Shown one piece after another: positions 17,029-25,296 of a stretch of 64,000 nucleotides of DNA. This DNA is from Nitrogeniibacter sp050293885. GTDB lineage: Bacteria > Pseudomonadota > Gammaproteobacteria > Burkholderiales > Rhodocyclaceae. The notes beneath the pieces were generated by a model that made no database searches, had not been told where the DNA came from, and saw only the letters and a list, made by a program, of their open reading frames with translations. The stretch lies in contig JBNKNO010000003.1 in the NCBI GenBank assembly GCA_050293885.1, positions 62,001 through 126,000 on the forward strand. Direction: 5' to 3'. The translations under genes and the position numbers were made by a program. Numbering within the stretch: position 1 is the stretch's first letter; each line of letters opens with the position of its first letter.

Positions 17029-17453
17029 GGCGCGAGCTCCGGTGCGCCGGCGCCGTCCGGCACCTGCAGCGTGCCAAGCACGCCGACCGCCCGGCATTCC
17101 ACCGGGAAGCGTTCGGGTGCCTCCCAACGGCCATCCGCCCGCCGTGCGGCGAGGAACACCCCGGCCACGCACTCGCTGAGGTCGGGATTGCAATCTTCTG
17201 CGTGGAAGTTGTGTACCGCCTGCACCTGGTAGGCCCCCGGCGCGACGGTGCTCAGGTCAATCCGGATCTCGCTCGGCGAGTGGTAGGTCTGGCCGAATCG
17301 GGCGACGCGGAACGGGGCCACCACCAGCGTCGCGCCCGCCAGCCGGCACGGGGCCGGCGCCGAACAGATAGCCCGAGACCCGGCTGCCGCCGGTGGGCTC
17401 ACCGACGCTGCCGCGCCGGTAGGGCTTGCCTGATTCCGCTGAGTCCTGTCCAT
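17025..17453 (-). CDS. Small protein of unknown function, first gene of the glycosyltransferase set
   Basis: 142 residues in the open frame. The second half looks like a compact beta-sandwich ('IRIDLSTVAPGAYQVQAVHN', 'DCNPDLSECVAGVFLAARRA'), with two Cys nearby. The first 40 residues are Ala/Pro/Ser-rich and unlike the rest, while the -1 frame over the same bases reads a more protein-like 'SGKPYRRGSVGEPTGGSRVS' and 'GYLFGAGP'. A one-base error near 17340-17350 could join the two frames, in which case the true start lies near 17460-17514. It shares a four-base stop/start overlap with the glycosyltransferase. Confidence 0.5.
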   Translation of the reverse strand: MDRTQRNQASPTGAAASVSPPAAAGSRAICSAPAPCRLAGATLVVAPFRVARFGQTYHSPSEIRIDLSTVAPGAYQVQAVHNFHAEDCNPDLSECVAGVFLAARRADGRWEAPERFPVECRAVGVLGTLQVPDGAGAPELAP

Positions 17454-17597
17454 CGTGGATGACTCTCAATAGGAATGCCAAGGTGATACCGGAGTGTCGA
17501 AATGATGCATTCATTCTGGTTCACGGGTTGGCAGGGCTCAAGCCGAGTTTGGTGCTGGCGGTCGATCGCGGGGCATGCCCGAGTGCCGCCTCAAACA

Positions 17598-17626
17598 AAA
17601 ACGCCCGGCACGGTGCCGGGCGTTTT
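17598..17626 (-). terminator. Rho-independent terminator after nusB
   Basis: Perfect inverted repeat AAAACGCCCGGCAC / GTGCCGGGCGTTTT followed on the minus strand by TTTTTGTTTG. It lies 19 bases past the nusB stop and ends the riboflavin operon. The symmetric A/T flanks would allow it to work in both directions. Confidence 0.85.
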
Positions 17627-17644
17627 GTTGGGGCCTTCAGCCGC

Positions 17645-18097
17645 TCATTCCTTGTTCCTGGCCGCCTTGCGCGCTTCGACTTCGGTGGCGCGCAATTGCG
17701 CGGCGACCTTGTCGAGCACGCCGTTCACGAAGCGGTGGCCATCGGTGCCGCCATAGCTCTTGGTGAGCTCGATGGCTTCGTTGATGACGACCTTGTAGGG
17801 CACCTCGATGTGGTGCGCGAGTTCGTAGGTTGCCAACGTGAGCACGGCACGCTCGATGGGCGAGAGCTCGATGACGGGGCGGTCGAGGAAGGGGGCGAAC
17901 TGTGCTTCGAGCGCGCTGGGGGCTTCAAGCGTACCGCGCAGGAGCGTGTGGAACAGCTCGGGGTCGGCCTTGTCGAAGCCGGCGGCTAGCTGCACCTGGT
18001 CTTCGATCTGCGGCACGCTGTTGCCGGAGACCAGCCATTGATACACCCCTTGCAGGGCGAACTCGCGGGCGCGGCGGCGGGCGGATTTGCTGCTCAT
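17645..18097 (-). CDS. nusB: Transcription antitermination factor NusB
   Basis: A 150-residue helical RNA-binding protein that acts with NusE/S10 in rRNA antitermination. It starts MSSKSARRRAREFALQGVYQ with the Arg-rich N-terminus typical of NusB, then 'LDRPVIELSPIERAVLTLAT' and 'YKVVINEAIELTKSYGGTDG' and 'HRFVNGVLDKVA', all signature blocks. The ATG overlaps the ribH stop by four bases, and it is the last gene before a terminator. The ribH-nusB pairing is broadly conserved. Confidence 0.96.
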   Translation of the reverse strand: MSSKSARRRAREFALQGVYQWLVSGNSVPQIEDQVQLAAGFDKADPELFHTLLRGTLEAPSALEAQFAPFLDRPVIELSPIERAVLTLATYELAHHIEVPYKVVINEAIELTKSYGGTDGHRFVNGVLDKVAAQLRATEVEARKAARNKE

Positions 18098-18567
18098 TCG
18101 GTCACCGCGCGCAGCAGATGCACCATCTCGACCGCGGCCTGGGCGCAGTCGGCGCCCTTTTCCTGCATGCGGGCGAGGGCCTGGTCGTCGTCTTCGGTGG
18201 TGAGTACGCCGTTGGCGATCGGCATGCCGGCGTCGAGGCCGACCTGGTTGATGCCCGAGGCCATTTCGTTGGAGACGATCTCGAAGTGGTAGGTCTCGCC
18301 GCGAATGACGGCGCCGAGCGCCACCAGCGCGTCGTAGTCGCCGGTTTCGGCCAGGGTCTGCAGCACCAGCGGAATCTCCAGCGCGCCGGGCACGGTGGTG
18401 ATCAACAGGTCGTCTTCGGCGACGCCGAGGCGCAGCAACTCGTCGACGCAGGCGGACAGCAGACCTTCGCACACGTCCTGATTGAAGCGGCTCATGACGA
18501 TGCCGATGCGCAGGCCGGCGCCGTCCAGGTTGGGGAGGATTTCGGGGATGTTTTCGAAACGGGGCAT
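18094..18567 (-). CDS. ribH: 6,7-dimethyl-8-ribityllumazine synthase
   Basis: A 157-residue lumazine synthase, the penultimate step of riboflavin synthesis, condensing the ArP ribityl pyrimidine with dihydroxybutanone phosphate. Typical blocks are 'RIGIVMSRFNQDVCEGLLSA', 'TVPGALEIPLVLQTLAETGD', 'VALGAVIRGETYHFEIVSNE' and the active-site region 'ANGVLTTEDDDQALAR'. Length is normal. It lies between ribBX and nusB with a 14-base gap upstream. Confidence 0.96.
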   Translation of the reverse strand: MPRFENIPEILPNLDGAGLRIGIVMSRFNQDVCEGLLSACVDELLRLGVAEDDLLITTVPGALEIPLVLQTLAETGDYDALVALGAVIRGETYHFEIVSNEMASGINQVGLDAGMPIANGVLTTEDDDQALARMQEKGADCAQAAVEMVHLLRAVTE

Positions 18568-18581
18568 GATCGGGTCCGTGT

Positions 18582-19700
18582 TCAGGTGTTGGGTTCGCGG
18601 GGCTCGTCGCAGGCGACGTAGCCGGTCACTTCAAGGCCGAAACCGGCCATGTTGGGAATCTTGCGCGGGCTCGACAGCAGCTTCATCTTGCCGACCTTGA
18701 GGTCGCGCAGGATCTGCGCGCCGATGCCGAACAGGCGCGGATCCCACTTGGCGGCGGGGCGCGGCAGATCGGGGTCGTCGGTCAGTTGCGCCAGTAGGTC
18801 GCGTCCGGTATGCGGGCGGTAGAGCATGATGAGCACGCCCTGGCCGGCGGCGGCGATGGTCTTGAGCGCGGTGTCGACCGGAAAGCTGTGGCGGCTGCTG
18901 GCGGTGTCGAGAAAGTCGACCACCGTGATCGGCTCGTGCACGCGCACCAGGGTTTCGGTCTCGGGTGTGATGTGGCCGCAACTCATGGCCAGATGCACGT
19001 CGCCGGAGGTCTTGTCCTCGAAGGCGCACAGATGGAAGGGGCCGTGGGCCGTGTGCACCGTTTTTTCGGCGACACGCTCGACCAGGCTTTCGGTGGCGGC
19101 GCGGTATTCGATCAGGTCGCGAATGGCGCCGATCTTGAGGCCGTGCGTTTTGGCGAATTCGATCAGATCGGGCAGGCGGGCCATGGTGCCGTCGTCGTTC
19201 ATGATCTCGCAGATCACCGACGAGGCGTCCAGCCCGGCGATGGCGGCCAGGTCGCAACCGGCCTCGGTATGGCCGGCGCGGATCAGCACGCCGCCGGGGC
19301 GCGCCATGATCGGAAAGATGTGACCGGGCTGCACGATGTCGCTCGGTTTGGCATGGCGCGCCACGGCGGCCTGCACGGTGCGTGCGCGGTCGCCCGCCGA
19401 AATGCCGGTGGTGACGCCCTCGGCCGCCTCGATGGAGACCGTGAACGCGGTGCCATGCGAGCTCTTGTTGCTGCGCGCCATCTGGTTGAGGCCGAGCTGG
19501 GCGCAGCGTTCTTCGGTGAGCGTCAGGCAGATCAGGCCACGGCCGTGCTTGGCCATGAAGTTGATGGCTTCGGCCGAGATGTGTTCGGCGGCGATGACGA
19601 GGTCGCCCTCGTTTTCGCGGTCTTCCTCATCCACCAGCACGACCATGCGGCCGGCGCGGATGTCTTCGATGATGTCGGTAATGGGCGCCAGTGCGCTCAC
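18582..19700 (-). CDS. ribBX: 3,4-dihydroxy-2-butanone-4-phosphate synthase with degenerate RibA-like domain (RibBX type)
   Basis: A 372-residue fusion. The N-terminal half (about 1-205) is a full RibB: 'VVLVDEEDRENEGDLVIAAE' and 'HTEAGCDLAAIAGL' carry the metal and substrate residues. The C-terminal half resembles GTP cyclohydrolase II but lacks its zinc-binding Cys-rich motif; at that place it reads 'VRVHEPITVVDFLDTASSRH'. This matches the RibBX family, in which only the RibB reaction is catalysed. The GTG start at 19700 has GGGAGA upstream. A separate functional ribA must exist elsewhere; it is not in this window. Confidence 0.88.
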   Translation of the reverse strand: MSALAPITDIIEDIRAGRMVVLVDEEDRENEGDLVIAAEHISAEAINFMAKHGRGLICLTLTEERCAQLGLNQMARSNKSSHGTAFTVSIEAAEGVTTGISAGDRARTVQAAVARHAKPSDIVQPGHIFPIMARPGGVLIRAGHTEAGCDLAAIAGLDASSVICEIMNDDGTMARLPDLIEFAKTHGLKIGAIRDLIEYRAATESLVERVAEKTVHTAHGPFHLCAFEDKTSGDVHLAMSCGHITPETETLVRVHEPITVVDFLDTASSRHSFPVDTALKTIAAAGQGVLIMLYRPHTGRDLLAQLTDDPDLPRPAAKWDPRLFGIGAQILRDLKVGKMKLLSSPRKIPNMAGFGLEVTGYVACDEPREPNT

Positions 19701-19746
19701 GATGTTCTCCCGTGCCCGGTGTCGGGCGTGTGATGTTGGGTGTGGA

Positions 19747-20349
19747 TTATTGTTGTTCTTCGCGCCAGGCGAGCATGCGCTCCACATAGCGGGCGATGAT
19801 GTCGATTTCCAGATTCACGCGACTGCCGGGCTTCAAGTGCTTGAAGGTGGTGACCTCGACGGTGTGCGGAATCAGGTTGATGGAAAAGTCGGTACCGGTG
19901 ACGGCATTGACCGTCAGGCTGACGCCATCGACGGTGATCGAGCCCTTGCGGGCGATGTAGCCGGCGATGGCGCGCGGCGCGCGGATCACCAGTTCGTGGC
20001 TCTCGCCGATGGGTTCGAACTTGAGCACCTCGCCGACGCCGTCCACGTGGCCGGTGACCATGTGGCCGCCGAGGCGGTCGTCGACGCGCAAGGCTTTTTC
20101 CAGATTGACTTCGGCACCGACGGTGTCGAGCCCCACGGTGCAGTTGAGCGTCTCGCGCGAGACGTCGAAGCAGGCGTTGCTCCCGTCCATGGCCACCACC
20201 GTGAGACACACGCCGTTGTTGGCGATGCTGTCGCCAATGGCGACGTCGCCGAGGCCGAGCACGCCGGTGTCGACGCGCAGACGCAGGCCGTCTTCGAGCG
20301 GGGTGATGGATTCGATTCGGCCGGTGCCGGCGACAATGCCTGAGAACAT
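19747..20349 (-). CDS. ribE: Riboflavin synthase alpha chain
   Basis: A 200-residue enzyme dismutating two lumazines to riboflavin. The classical start MFSGIVAGTGRIESITP is at 20349; eight extra upstream codons (to 20373) are possible. Internal duplication is visible: 'GDVAIGDSIANNGVCLTVVA' in the first barrel and 'SITVDGVSLTVNAVTGTDFS' in the second, each with a lumazine-binding block. It is the first gene of the riboflavin operon here, with ribD absent. I saw no FMN riboswitch in the 86 bases upstream. Confidence 0.94.
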   Translation of the reverse strand: MFSGIVAGTGRIESITPLEDGLRLRVDTGVLGLGDVAIGDSIANNGVCLTVVAMDGSNACFDVSRETLNCTVGLDTVGAEVNLEKALRVDDRLGGHMVTGHVDGVGEVLKFEPIGESHELVIRAPRAIAGYIARKGSITVDGVSLTVNAVTGTDFSINLIPHTVEVTTFKHLKPGSRVNLEIDIIARYVERMLAWREEQQ

Positions 20350-20435
20350 GGGGAGCGGTGGTGCTTGAAACATTGCATTTTAAGCGATTTTCCCCACGCC
20401 CGCCGGGTGGTGTGCGAGCGTGGGCGGCGGGCCGC

Positions 20436-20804
20436 TCAGCCGGGCGAGTGCAGGCCGACGCGATTGCCCTCGCTGTCGATGAACAAGGCCATGTAGCCGA
20501 TCTCTTCGCTGATCAGCGTTTTCGGCAGGGCAATGCTGCCGCCGGCGGCCTCGGCGCGCGCCAGCATCACCGACAGGTCGGCGCCGGCGTTGAGATAGAC
20601 CAGCGTGCCTTGCGGGCTGGGCGCCAGGTTGGGGTGACGAAACAGGCTGCCGCCGACGCCGGGGGGCGTATAGGGCAACACCGCCATCTCGCCGTCGCAC
20701 ATGGTGGAGGGGGTCAGCGTGGTGTCGAACAGCGCGCCGTAGAAGCGGCTGGCGCGCGCCATGTCGGTGACCGGGATTTCGAACCAGTTGAGTGCGTTTT
20801 GCAT
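20436..20804 (-). CDS. VOC-family (glyoxalase/bleomycin-resistance-like) protein
   Basis: 122 residues with the vicinal oxygen chelate fold: 'LNWFEIPVTDMARASRFYGA' at the N-terminus, 'SPQGTLVYLNAGADLSVMLA' in the middle and 'GYMALFIDSEGNRVGLHSPG' at the end, the usual start and end of a VOC module. The substrate is not predictable. It is divergent from a WYL-domain regulator with a perfect inverted repeat between them, so it is probably the regulator's target. Confidence 0.85.
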   Translation of the reverse strand: MQNALNWFEIPVTDMARASRFYGALFDTTLTPSTMCDGEMAVLPYTPPGVGGSLFRHPNLAPSPQGTLVYLNAGADLSVMLARAEAAGGSIALPKTLISEEIGYMALFIDSEGNRVGLHSPG

Positions 20805-20849
20805 GGATATCTCCGTTGAGTGAAAGTGCCCACGCAGTGTGAAAGCCGC

Positions 20850-20873
20850 CTCCTGACAACATGATGTCAGGAG
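20850..20873. promoter_or_regulatory. Inverted-repeat operator between divergent VOC and WYL regulator genes
   Basis: Perfect nine-base arms CTCCTGACA-N6-TGTCAGGAG in the 112-base divergent region. In addition CATGATGTC occurs twice in the same orientation (20860-20868 and 20882-20890), 22 bases apart, about two helical turns. This is a good candidate site for the adjacent WYL/YafY-type regulator; binding is inferred. Confidence 0.6.
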
Positions 20874-20916
20874 AGATTTGGCATGATGTCGTCTCGTTGT
20901 TCTGGAGCCCTTCCTC

Positions 20917-21594
20917 ATGCGTCGTGCCGACCGCCTGTTTCGCATCGTCACCCTGCTCGGTGGCGCGCGCGTGATGACCGCCCGGCAACTGGCCGAGTTG
21001 CTTGAGGTGTCGGAGCGCACCATCTACCGCGATGTGGCCGATCTCATCGCCGCGGGCACGCCCATCGACGGCGAGGCCGGTGTCGGCTATCGCCTGCGCC
21101 GCGACTATCGCCTGCCACCGCTGCAGTTTTCCGCCGACGAGCTCGAAGCACTGGCCACCGGCTTGCGCATGGTGGGCGGCCTGGCCGATCCGGCCATGGC
21201 GCGGGCGGCGGAACTGGCGTTGGCGCGCATCGATGCGGTGTTGCCCGGCAGCCGACGTTCGCTGCGCGATGCACCGATCGTGGTGCCGGACTTCCACGTG
21301 CCGCCGGCCATGGTGGCGCCGTTGGCCGAACTGCGTCGCGCCATTGCCGGCCAATTCAAGCTGCGGGTGCATTACGCGCGCGAAGATGGCGAGGCCAGCG
21401 AACGCACGCTGTGGCCCTTGGGGCTGATCTTCTGGGGGCGCAGTTGGACGCTGGCGGCGTGGTGCGAGTTGCGCCATGACTTTCGTACCTTTCGCCTTGA
21501 CCGCATGGCGAGGCTGGAGACCCTCGACGAGCGCTTCGATGTCTCGCGCGGGCGCAGCCTGAAAGACTATATTGATGCGGTGAAATGCGATTGA
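20917..21594 (+). CDS. WYL-domain (YafY-family) transcriptional regulator
   Basis: 225 residues. An N-terminal winged helix-turn-helix of the HTH_11 type ('RLFRIVTLLGGARVMTARQL' then 'LEVSERTIYRDVADLIAAG') is followed by a C-terminal ligand-sensing WYL domain ('ALATGLRMVGGLADPAMARA', 'LWPLGLIFWGRSWTLAAWCE'). Such regulators usually control themselves and a divergent neighbour, here the VOC gene. An AraC-type regulator follows after seven bases. Confidence 0.9.
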   Translation: MRRADRLFRIVTLLGGARVMTARQLAELLEVSERTIYRDVADLIAAGTPIDGEAGVGYRLRRDYRLPPLQFSADELEALATGLRMVGGLADPAMARAAELALARIDAVLPGSRRSLRDAPIVVPDFHVPPAMVAPLAELRRAIAGQFKLRVHYAREDGEASERTLWPLGLIFWGRSWTLAAWCELRHDFRTFRLDRMARLETLDERFDVSRGRSLKDYIDAVKCD

Positions 21595-21601
21595 GAACGC
21601 G

Positions 21602-22423
21602 ATGACGAACGAATTGTTGACCGAGGCGGGTCCCGCCTGCGTGGGGCGCCCGGGCTTGGGTGGAACGCTGGAGCTGCGCGTGCGTCGCGAGCAACGCATC
21701 GCCAATGTGCCTTTCCCCGATCCGTGCGTGATCCTGGTGACGCGCGGCCACAAGACCATGACCGTAGGCGATCAGCAGTTTGCCGCCGAGCCCGGGCAGT
21801 TGCTGTTCATCAACGCCGGGGTGACCGCCGCGATGCGCAACGAGCCCGACGCGCAGGGCATCTACGCGGCCACTTGCGTGGCGGTGGCGCCGGATCTGGT
21901 GCGTGCCCACGCGCAGGCGCGGGGGGCCGTTCCCGCGGCACCGTGGCAGGCGCTGGCGCAACCGCCCGCGAGCTCGCCGGTGGGCGATGCCGTGCGCCAT
22001 GCGGCGGCCGGCATGCTGGCCGACCCGGCGGTATCCGACAAACTGATTCGCCATCGTCTGGCGGAATTGTTGATCGCGCTCGACGATCAAGGCTGCTGGT
22101 GCCGCATCAGCACCGTGGCGACGGTGGCCGAACGCGTGCGGGCGGTGCTGGCCGAGGGGCCGGCGCAGCCCTGGACCGCCGTGTCGGTGGCACAGCGCCT
22201 GCACATGAGCGAGGCGACCTTGCGGCGCGCGCTGCGTGCCGAAGCCACCGGTTTTCGCGACCTGCTCGACGAGGTACGCATGAGCACCGCGCTGGCGTTG
22301 GTCCAGGGCAGCCCCCTGAGCCTGCAGTGCGTGGCGGCCGAGTGCGGTTACCGCTCGCCCTCGCGCTTTGCCGCGCGCTTCAAACAGCGGTTTGGCGTGT
22401 CGCCTTCCGAATTGCGACGCTGA
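21602..22423 (+). CDS. AraC-family transcriptional regulator
   Basis: 273 residues. The N-terminal cupin-like sensory part includes 'FPDPCVILVTRGHKTMTVGD' and 'PGQLLFINAGVTAAMRNEPD'. The C-terminal AraC DNA-binding domain (about 180-273) has two helix-turn-helix units: 'TAVSVAQRLHMSEATLRRAL' and 'LSLQCVAAECGYRSPSRFAA' followed by 'RFKQRFGVSPSELRR'. It follows the WYL regulator by seven bases and is probably in the same transcript. Target genes are unknown; the PEBP-like gene just downstream is a possibility. Confidence 0.9.
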   Translation: MTNELLTEAGPACVGRPGLGGTLELRVRREQRIANVPFPDPCVILVTRGHKTMTVGDQQFAAEPGQLLFINAGVTAAMRNEPDAQGIYAATCVAVAPDLVRAHAQARGAVPAAPWQALAQPPASSPVGDAVRHAAAGMLADPAVSDKLIRHRLAELLIALDDQGCWCRISTVATVAERVRAVLAEGPAQPWTAVSVAQRLHMSEATLRRALRAEATGFRDLLDEVRMSTALALVQGSPLSLQCVAAECGYRSPSRFAARFKQRFGVSPSELRR

Positions 22424-22516
22424 TCGTTTTGGCACAGCAGATGACGGTTTGTGCGCCATGTGCGCGCGGGCAGGGCGCTAGAGTGCGTCGGACCTTCACT
22501 GTTTGGGAACTTGACC

Positions 22517-23068
22517 ATGAAACGTCTTTACGCACTCTTCGCCTGCTCGGGTCTGTTGTTCGCCAGCGCCGCGCTGGCCGCGGATTTTTCGCTCTCCAGC
22601 CCCGAGGTGGCGCCGGGCGGGCGCATCGCCGATGCGCAGGTGTTCAAGGGATTCGGCTGCACGGGCGGCAACGTGTCGCCGGCGCTGGAATGGCGCAGTC
22701 CGCCGGCCGGCACGAAAAGCTATGCGCTCACCGTCTACGATCCCGACGCGCCCACCGGCAGCGGCTGGTGGCACTGGGTGGTGATCAATCTGCCGGCGGC
22801 GATGCATGGCCTACCGGCTGGCGCGGGCGGCGCCGACGGCACCCTGCCGGCGGGCGCGCGCCAGATCAACACCGATTTTGGCGCGCCCGGCTACGGCGGA
22901 CCGTGCCCGCCGGTGGGCCATGGCACGCACCACTACATCTTTACCGTGTATGCGCTCAAGGTGCCGGCATTGGAATTGCCGGAGAACGCCACCGCGGCGC
23001 TGGCCGGCTACATGATCAACGCCAACACGCTGGGCAGCGCGACCTTCACCGGCCTGTACGCGCGCTGA
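22517..23068 (+). CDS. YbhB/YbcL-family PEBP-like protein, secreted
   Basis: A 183-residue phosphatidylethanolamine-binding-protein-like (Raf kinase inhibitor-like) protein. The start at 22517 gives a signal peptide MKRLYALFACSGLLFASAAL cleaved near ALA-AD. The family signature is 'CTGGNVSPALEWRSPPAGTK' followed by 'YDPDAPTGSGWWHWVVINLP' and 'YGGPCPPVGHGTHHYIFTVY'. Function in bacteria is poorly known. It converges on dsbD with 21 bases between the stops. Confidence 0.88.
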   Translation: MKRLYALFACSGLLFASAALAADFSLSSPEVAPGGRIADAQVFKGFGCTGGNVSPALEWRSPPAGTKSYALTVYDPDAPTGSGWWHWVVINLPAAMHGLPAGAGGADGTLPAGARQINTDFGAPGYGGPCPPVGHGTHHYIFTVYALKVPALELPENATAALAGYMINANTLGSATFTGLYAR

Positions 23069-23089
23069 AGTCGATGCCGGGGAAGCGGG

Positions 23090-24940
23090 TCAGCGGGCGA
23101 ACACGGCGTCGAGCTGGGCGGCGAATTCGTCGGCCGGCATGAAGCCCACCACCCGCTGGCCGGCGATTTCGCCCTGGCCGGGCTTGAAGAAGATGATGCC
23201 CGGCGGGCCGAACAGGTCGAAGCGCTTGAGCAGCGCCTGATCGTCGGCGTTGTTGGCAGTCACATCAGCCTTGAGCAGCAGCATGCGGTTCATGCGCGCC
23301 TGCACTGCGGGGTCACTGAAAGTGAAGCGTTCCATCTCCTTGCACGAGACGCACCAGTCGGCATAGAAGTCGAGCATCACCGGGCGGTCGGAGGCAGCCA
23401 CGCGGGCGTCGAGTTCGGCGACGGAACGCACTTTTTGGAACACCGGCTGCGTCGTGGCGGCCACGGCCGGCCCGCCGCGCAGGGCGGCGAGCGGCTGCAG
23501 CGGATCGCGCGAGCCAGCCAGCACGCCGATCAGCAGCGCCGCGCCGAGAATCAGCGCGATCACGCCGACGCCTTTCCAGAAGCGCTGCCAGCTCTTGGCC
23601 TGCGGCGGCAGCGCGTCGAGCGCGTGCAGGAAGATGCCGGAGAACACGAGCAATACGCCCCAGGCGATCATCGACACCACCGCCGGCACCACCGGCGAAA
23701 TCATCCACACCGCCAGCGCCAGCAGCATCACACCAAAGGCCTTCTTGACGCCGTCCATCCACGGCCCGGCCTTGGGCAGCACGCTGCGTGCGGCCACGCC
23801 CACGGCAATCAGCGGCGCGCCCATGCCCAACGCCATTACGAATAGCGCCAAGCCGCCGAGCACCGCATCGCCGGTCTTGGCGATGTAGAGCAGCGCGCCG
23901 GCCAACGGCGCGGCGACGCACGGGCCGACGATGAGCGCCGAGAGCACGCCCATGGCGACCACGCCGTGAAGCGAGCCGCCTTTTTCGTGACTGGCGGTGT
24001 CAGAGAGCTTGCTTTGCAGCGCGGTGGGCAGTTGCAGTTCGTAGAAGCCGAACATCGACAGCGACAACACCACGAACAGGAGTGCGAAGGCAGACAACAC
24101 CCACACGTTCTGCAACGCGGCCGCCAGCAGCGCGCCCGACAGGCCCGCGGCCACGCCGGCCAGCGCGTAGGTGACCGCCATGCCCAGCACGTAGGCCAGC
24201 GAGAGTTCGAAGGCACGGGCCTTGGTGATCTTGTGGCCGTGGCCGACGATGATGCCCGAGAGGATGGGAATCATCGGGAAGGTGCACGGCGTGAACGCCA
24301 GCAACAGGCCGAAACCGAAGAAGGACAGCAGCACCAGCGGTACGCTCTGCGCCTTGAACAGGCCGGCGATGCGGCCGGATTCGTCGCCGCCGCCGGCGGG
24401 CGCGGGCGCTGCTGCGGCGGCCACGCTGGCCGGGGTGTCCATCGCCGGGGCTGGGGCGTCATCGCCGATGCCGAGCCGGGCGAGGAAGCCGCCGCCACCG
24501 GCCGCGCCGCTCTGGGTGAGGTCGACGGCCAGCGTTTGCGGCGTCGGCGGATAACACACGCCGATGTCGGCGCAGCCCTGGCTGATGACGGTGAGTTCGA
24601 AGTGGGTGACATCGGCCGGCGCGCTCACCGGCAGGGCGAACGCCAGTTCGTGGCGATAGGTTTCCACTTCGCCGAAGAACTCGTCCTGCTTGACCTTGCC
24701 CGGCGGCAGTTCGGGCGTGCCGACCACCACCGACTCGGGCTCGGTGCGAAAGTGGAACTTGTTCTTGTAGAGGTAGTAGCCGTCCTCGATGTCGAAGTGC
24801 ACTTCCACCCGGTCGGGGGCGAGGGTGCGCACGCTGGCGCGGTAGGCCTGTTCGGGGGGCAGCAGCTCGGGGTCGGCGGCGAAGGCGGTGTGAAGGACCG
24901 CCGTGGCGAGCAGCAGGGCAAGTGCGAAGAGTCTTTTCAT
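23090..24940 (-). CDS. dsbD: Thiol:disulfide interchange protein DsbD
   Basis: A 616-residue inner-membrane reductant conveyor carrying electrons from cytoplasmic thioredoxin to the periplasm. After a signal peptide (MKRLFALALLLATAV) comes the periplasmic alpha domain with 'GCADIGVCYPPT', then eight membrane helices with Cys in 'LLAFTPCTFPMIPILSG' and 'ALIVGPCVAAPLAGALLY', then a C-terminal thioredoxin-like domain with WCVSCKEME. A longer frame to 25039 overlaps cutA and is not used. It follows cutA, the common cutA-dsbD order. Confidence 0.95.
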   Translation of the reverse strand: MKRLFALALLLATAVLHTAFAADPELLPPEQAYRASVRTLAPDRVEVHFDIEDGYYLYKNKFHFRTEPESVVVGTPELPPGKVKQDEFFGEVETYRHELAFALPVSAPADVTHFELTVISQGCADIGVCYPPTPQTLAVDLTQSGAAGGGGFLARLGIGDDAPAPAMDTPASVAAAAAPAPAGGGDESGRIAGLFKAQSVPLVLLSFFGFGLLLAFTPCTFPMIPILSGIIVGHGHKITKARAFELSLAYVLGMAVTYALAGVAAGLSGALLAAALQNVWVLSAFALLFVVLSLSMFGFYELQLPTALQSKLSDTASHEKGGSLHGVVAMGVLSALIVGPCVAAPLAGALLYIAKTGDAVLGGLALFVMALGMGAPLIAVGVAARSVLPKAGPWMDGVKKAFGVMLLALAVWMISPVVPAVVSMIAWGVLLVFSGIFLHALDALPPQAKSWQRFWKGVGVIALILGAALLIGVLAGSRDPLQPLAALRGGPAVAATTQPVFQKVRSVAELDARVAASDRPVMLDFYADWCVSCKEMERFTFSDPAVQARMNRMLLLKADVTANNADDQALLKRFDLFGPPGIIFFKPGQGEIAGQRVVGFMPADEFAAQLDAVFAR

Positions 24941-24947
24941 GGACGGG

Positions 24948-25289
24948 TCAGGTTGAGGTGCCGGTTTCGGTGCGCACCCAGTCGAGGTAAGCGGGCAAGC
25001 CCAGTGTGACAGGGACTGCGATGATTTCGGGAAGTTCATACGGATGACCGGCGCGGATCGTGTTTTCCAACATCGGATAGGCGGCGCGGGTGGTCTTGAT
25101 GAGTATCGGCACCTCGGTATCGGTGTCGACCTGCCCCTGCCAGCGATACACCGAGACGGCCGGCGAAAGGATGTTCACACAGGCGGCCGCGCCGCTGTCG
25201 ATGAGCGCGGCGGCCAGTGCGTGGGCGGTGGCCGCGTCGGGCAGGTTGGTGAGTACCAGCAGCACTTCGTTTTGTGTCGTGTCGGTCAT
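24948..25289 (-). CDS. cutA: Divalent-cation tolerance protein CutA
   Basis: A 113-residue trimeric ferredoxin-like protein linked to copper tolerance. Family blocks are 'NEVLLVLTNLPDAATAHALA', 'AAACVNILSPAVSVYRWQGQ' and 'EVPILIKTTRAAYPMLENTI' plus 'HPYELPEIIAVPV'. The start MTDTTQNEV at 25289 sits seven bases after the ABC permease stop region, and dsbD follows seven bases later, so the three minus-strand genes form an operon. Confidence 0.94.
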   Translation of the reverse strand: MTDTTQNEVLLVLTNLPDAATAHALAAALIDSGAAACVNILSPAVSVYRWQGQVDTDTEVPILIKTTRAAYPMLENTIRAGHPYELPEIIAVPVTLGLPAYLDWVRTETGTST

Positions 25290-25296
25290 GGCGTCC

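Noticed and set aside
20350..20435. FMN riboswitch in front of the riboflavin operon
   Set aside because: The spacer is only 86 bases and has none of the conserved RFN-element stems; no support.
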